Assembly (NCBI GenBank): GCA_945957495.1
Contig: CAMFLG010000007.1
Coordinates: forward strand, 1-22,838
Direction of reading: 5' to 3'
Length of the DNA: 22,838 nucleotides
Origin: an uncultured Pseudorhodobacter sp.
Lineage (GTDB): Bacteria > Pseudomonadota > Alphaproteobacteria > Rhodobacterales > Rhodobacteraceae
Part shown: piece by piece, positions 21,770 through 22,838 of the stretch
Position numbering within the stretch: the stretch's first letter is position 1
Layout of the letters: the number at the start of each line of letters is the position of its first letter
Made by a program: the position numbers and the translations under genes
Notes under the pieces: generated by a model
The model's input: only the letters and a program-made list of their open reading frames with translations
What the model was told of the DNA's origin: nothing
Database searches by the model: none

Positions 21770-22838
21770 ATGAACCGGGTGGCAGGCCCGCGCATCGCCG
21801 CCGTCGGGCCCCGCTCTGCCGGGGCACGGGCGTTGGCGCTGTGCTCCAGCATTTTGGCTGCAACGGCGGCGGGGATGGTGTTCATCATCTACGGCGCGGC
21901 TGATGGCCTGTCGCTGATTGATCTGCTGCGTGCGATTCTGATCCTGCTGTCAACCTGGTGGCTGGCCTGGGGGGCGGCGACGGCGCTGTTGGGCCTGACC
22001 TCCAGACAGCGCGCGGCGCCCATGCGCGTGACGGGCGCGATCCGGGGCAAAACCGTGATCATCGTGCCGGTTTACAACGAAGATCCGGTCAACACCTTTG
22101 CCCGCATCGCCGCGATGGACGATTCCCTGCGCGCCACCGGCACGGCGGCGCAGATCGACTTTGCCGTGCTGTCCGACACCCGCGACGCCGCGATTGCGGC
22201 GGCAGAACAGGTGTCGTTCGGCCAACTGGTCGCGCGGCAGAACGGCGCCGGGCGGATGTTCTACCGCCGCCGCGCGCTGAACACCGGGCGCAAGGCGGGC
22301 AATATCGAAGAGTTCATGGCCACCTCGGGGGCCGCCTGGGACTATGCCGTCATTCTGGACGCCGACAGCCTGATGGAAGGCGCCACCATCATCGAAATGA
22401 TCCGCCGGATCGAGGCGGACGCCAGCCTTGGCCTGCTGCAAACCCTGCCAAAGGTGATCCGCGCCCGCTCTGTCTTTGGCCGGGCGATGCAGTTTGCGGC
22501 GGCCTTCCATTCGCCCGCCTTCGCGCGCGGTCTGGCGGCAATGCAGGGGCGCAGCGGGCCGTTCTGGGGGCACAACGCCATCGTGCGGGTGCAGGCCTGG
22601 GTGGAAAGCTGCGGTCTGCCGGAACTGACGGGCCGCCCGCCCTTTGGCGGCCATATCCTGAGCCATGACTCGGTTGAGGCGGCCTTGCTGGCCCGTGCGG
22701 GCTGGGTGGTGCGGCTGGACGATGATCTGGAAGGCTCGTTCGAGGAAGGCCCGGAAAACATCATCGACCATGCCAAGCGCGACCGCCGCTGGTGTCAGGG
22801 CAATCTACAACACAGCAAGGTCATCACCGCCCCAAGGT
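21770..22838 (+). CDS. opgH: Glucan glucosyltransferase OpgH, N-terminal part
   Basis: Open from the ATG at 21770 to the window edge, 356 codons seen. Two membrane segments near 21-43 and 50-75; then a GT2 glycosyltransferase domain beginning at KTVIIVPVYNEDP (94-106), with VLSDTRD, the DxD motif in ILDADS (195-200), GPFWGHNAIVR, LSHDS (297-301) containing the catalytic-type HD, and the product-binding RRWCQGN (339-345). The remaining membrane segments lie beyond the edge. It uses UDP-glucose to polymerise the beta-glucan backbone and export it through the inner membrane. Only 3 bases follow opgI before its start. Confidence 0.92.
   Translation, partial: MNRVAGPRIAAVGPRSAGARALALCSSILAATAAGMVFIIYGAADGLSLIDLLRAILILLSTWWLAWGAATALLGLTSRQRAAPMRVTGAIRGKTVIIVPVYNEDPVNTFARIAAMDDSLRATGTAAQIDFAVLSDTRDAAIAAAEQVSFGQLVARQNGAGRMFYRRRALNTGRKAGNIEEFMATSGAAWDYAVILDADSLMEGATIIEMIRRIEADASLGLLQTLPKVIRARSVFGRAMQFAAAFHSPAFARGLAAMQGRSGPFWGHNAIVRVQAWVESCGLPELTGRPPFGGHILSHDSVEAALLARAGWVVRLDDDLEGSFEEGPENIIDHAKRDRRWCQGNLQHSKVITAPR

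Noticed and set aside
1..22838. CRISPR array, tRNA, rRNA, prophage or known riboswitch
   Set aside because: No regularly spaced repeats, no cloverleaf or rRNA-like segment, no integrase or phage genes, and no leader matching a riboswitch class I could recognise.

Overview
The window comes from a GC-rich alphaproteobacterium, most likely of the Rhodobacterales (Rhodobacter/Paracoccus type). The grounds are codon use, protein similarity, and the partial opgG-opgI-opgH cluster at the right end, which matches the arrangement known in Rhodobacter sphaeroides. I see no phage, integrase, intact insertion sequence, CRISPR array, rRNA or tRNA. The content is chromosomal transport, metabolism and regulation genes.

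Layout, left to right. (1) Positions 1-668 (-) hold the start of an M24 peptidase-like protein cut by the window edge. (2) 753-2959 (-) is a two-component pair: KdpE, and a KdpD-type kinase that lacks the N-terminal half of classical KdpD. It is divergent from kup (3106-5004, +), a potassium uptake permease; there is no kdpFABC in view. (3) 5050-9238 (-) is a sulfate transport operon in the order small unknown protein, sbp, cysT, cysW, cysA, then an Lrp/AsnC regulator resembling cysteine-responsive DecR/YbaO. (4) 9436-12093 (-) holds cpdB (cyclic nucleotide phosphodiesterase/nucleotidase) and a HAD phosphatase, closed by two tandem tetraloop hairpins. (5) 12094-12573 is non-coding. It carries a roughly 100-bp MITE-like element with inverted ends and flanking direct repeats, and a second long hairpin. 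(6) 12574-14259 (-) is a three-gene cassette (AhpD-like protein, DUF1348/NTF2-like protein, PPOX-class flavoprotein), divergent from a LysR regulator (14382-15278, +). (7) 15317-19585 is the glycerol-3-phosphate region: glpR (-), divergent from glpD and glpK (+), with several palindromes between the genes. (8) 19962-22838 (+) is opgG-opgI-opgH (cut), for osmoregulated periplasmic glucan synthesis.

How the genes work together. The kinase/regulator pair beside kup suggests potassium or envelope-stress control of a constitutive-type potassium transporter. The Lrp protein at the end of the sulfate operon suggests cysteine feedback on sulfate uptake. GlpR, GlpD and GlpK form the usual route for glycerol catabolism, but glpF is not in view. 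OpgG and OpgH build the glucan backbone.

No complete, clearly new system is visible. The items most worth a second look are the small 68-residue protein heading the sulfate operon, the DecR-like regulator in the same operon, the half-length KdpD beside kup, the MITE-like element, and the run of three palindromes in front of glpK.
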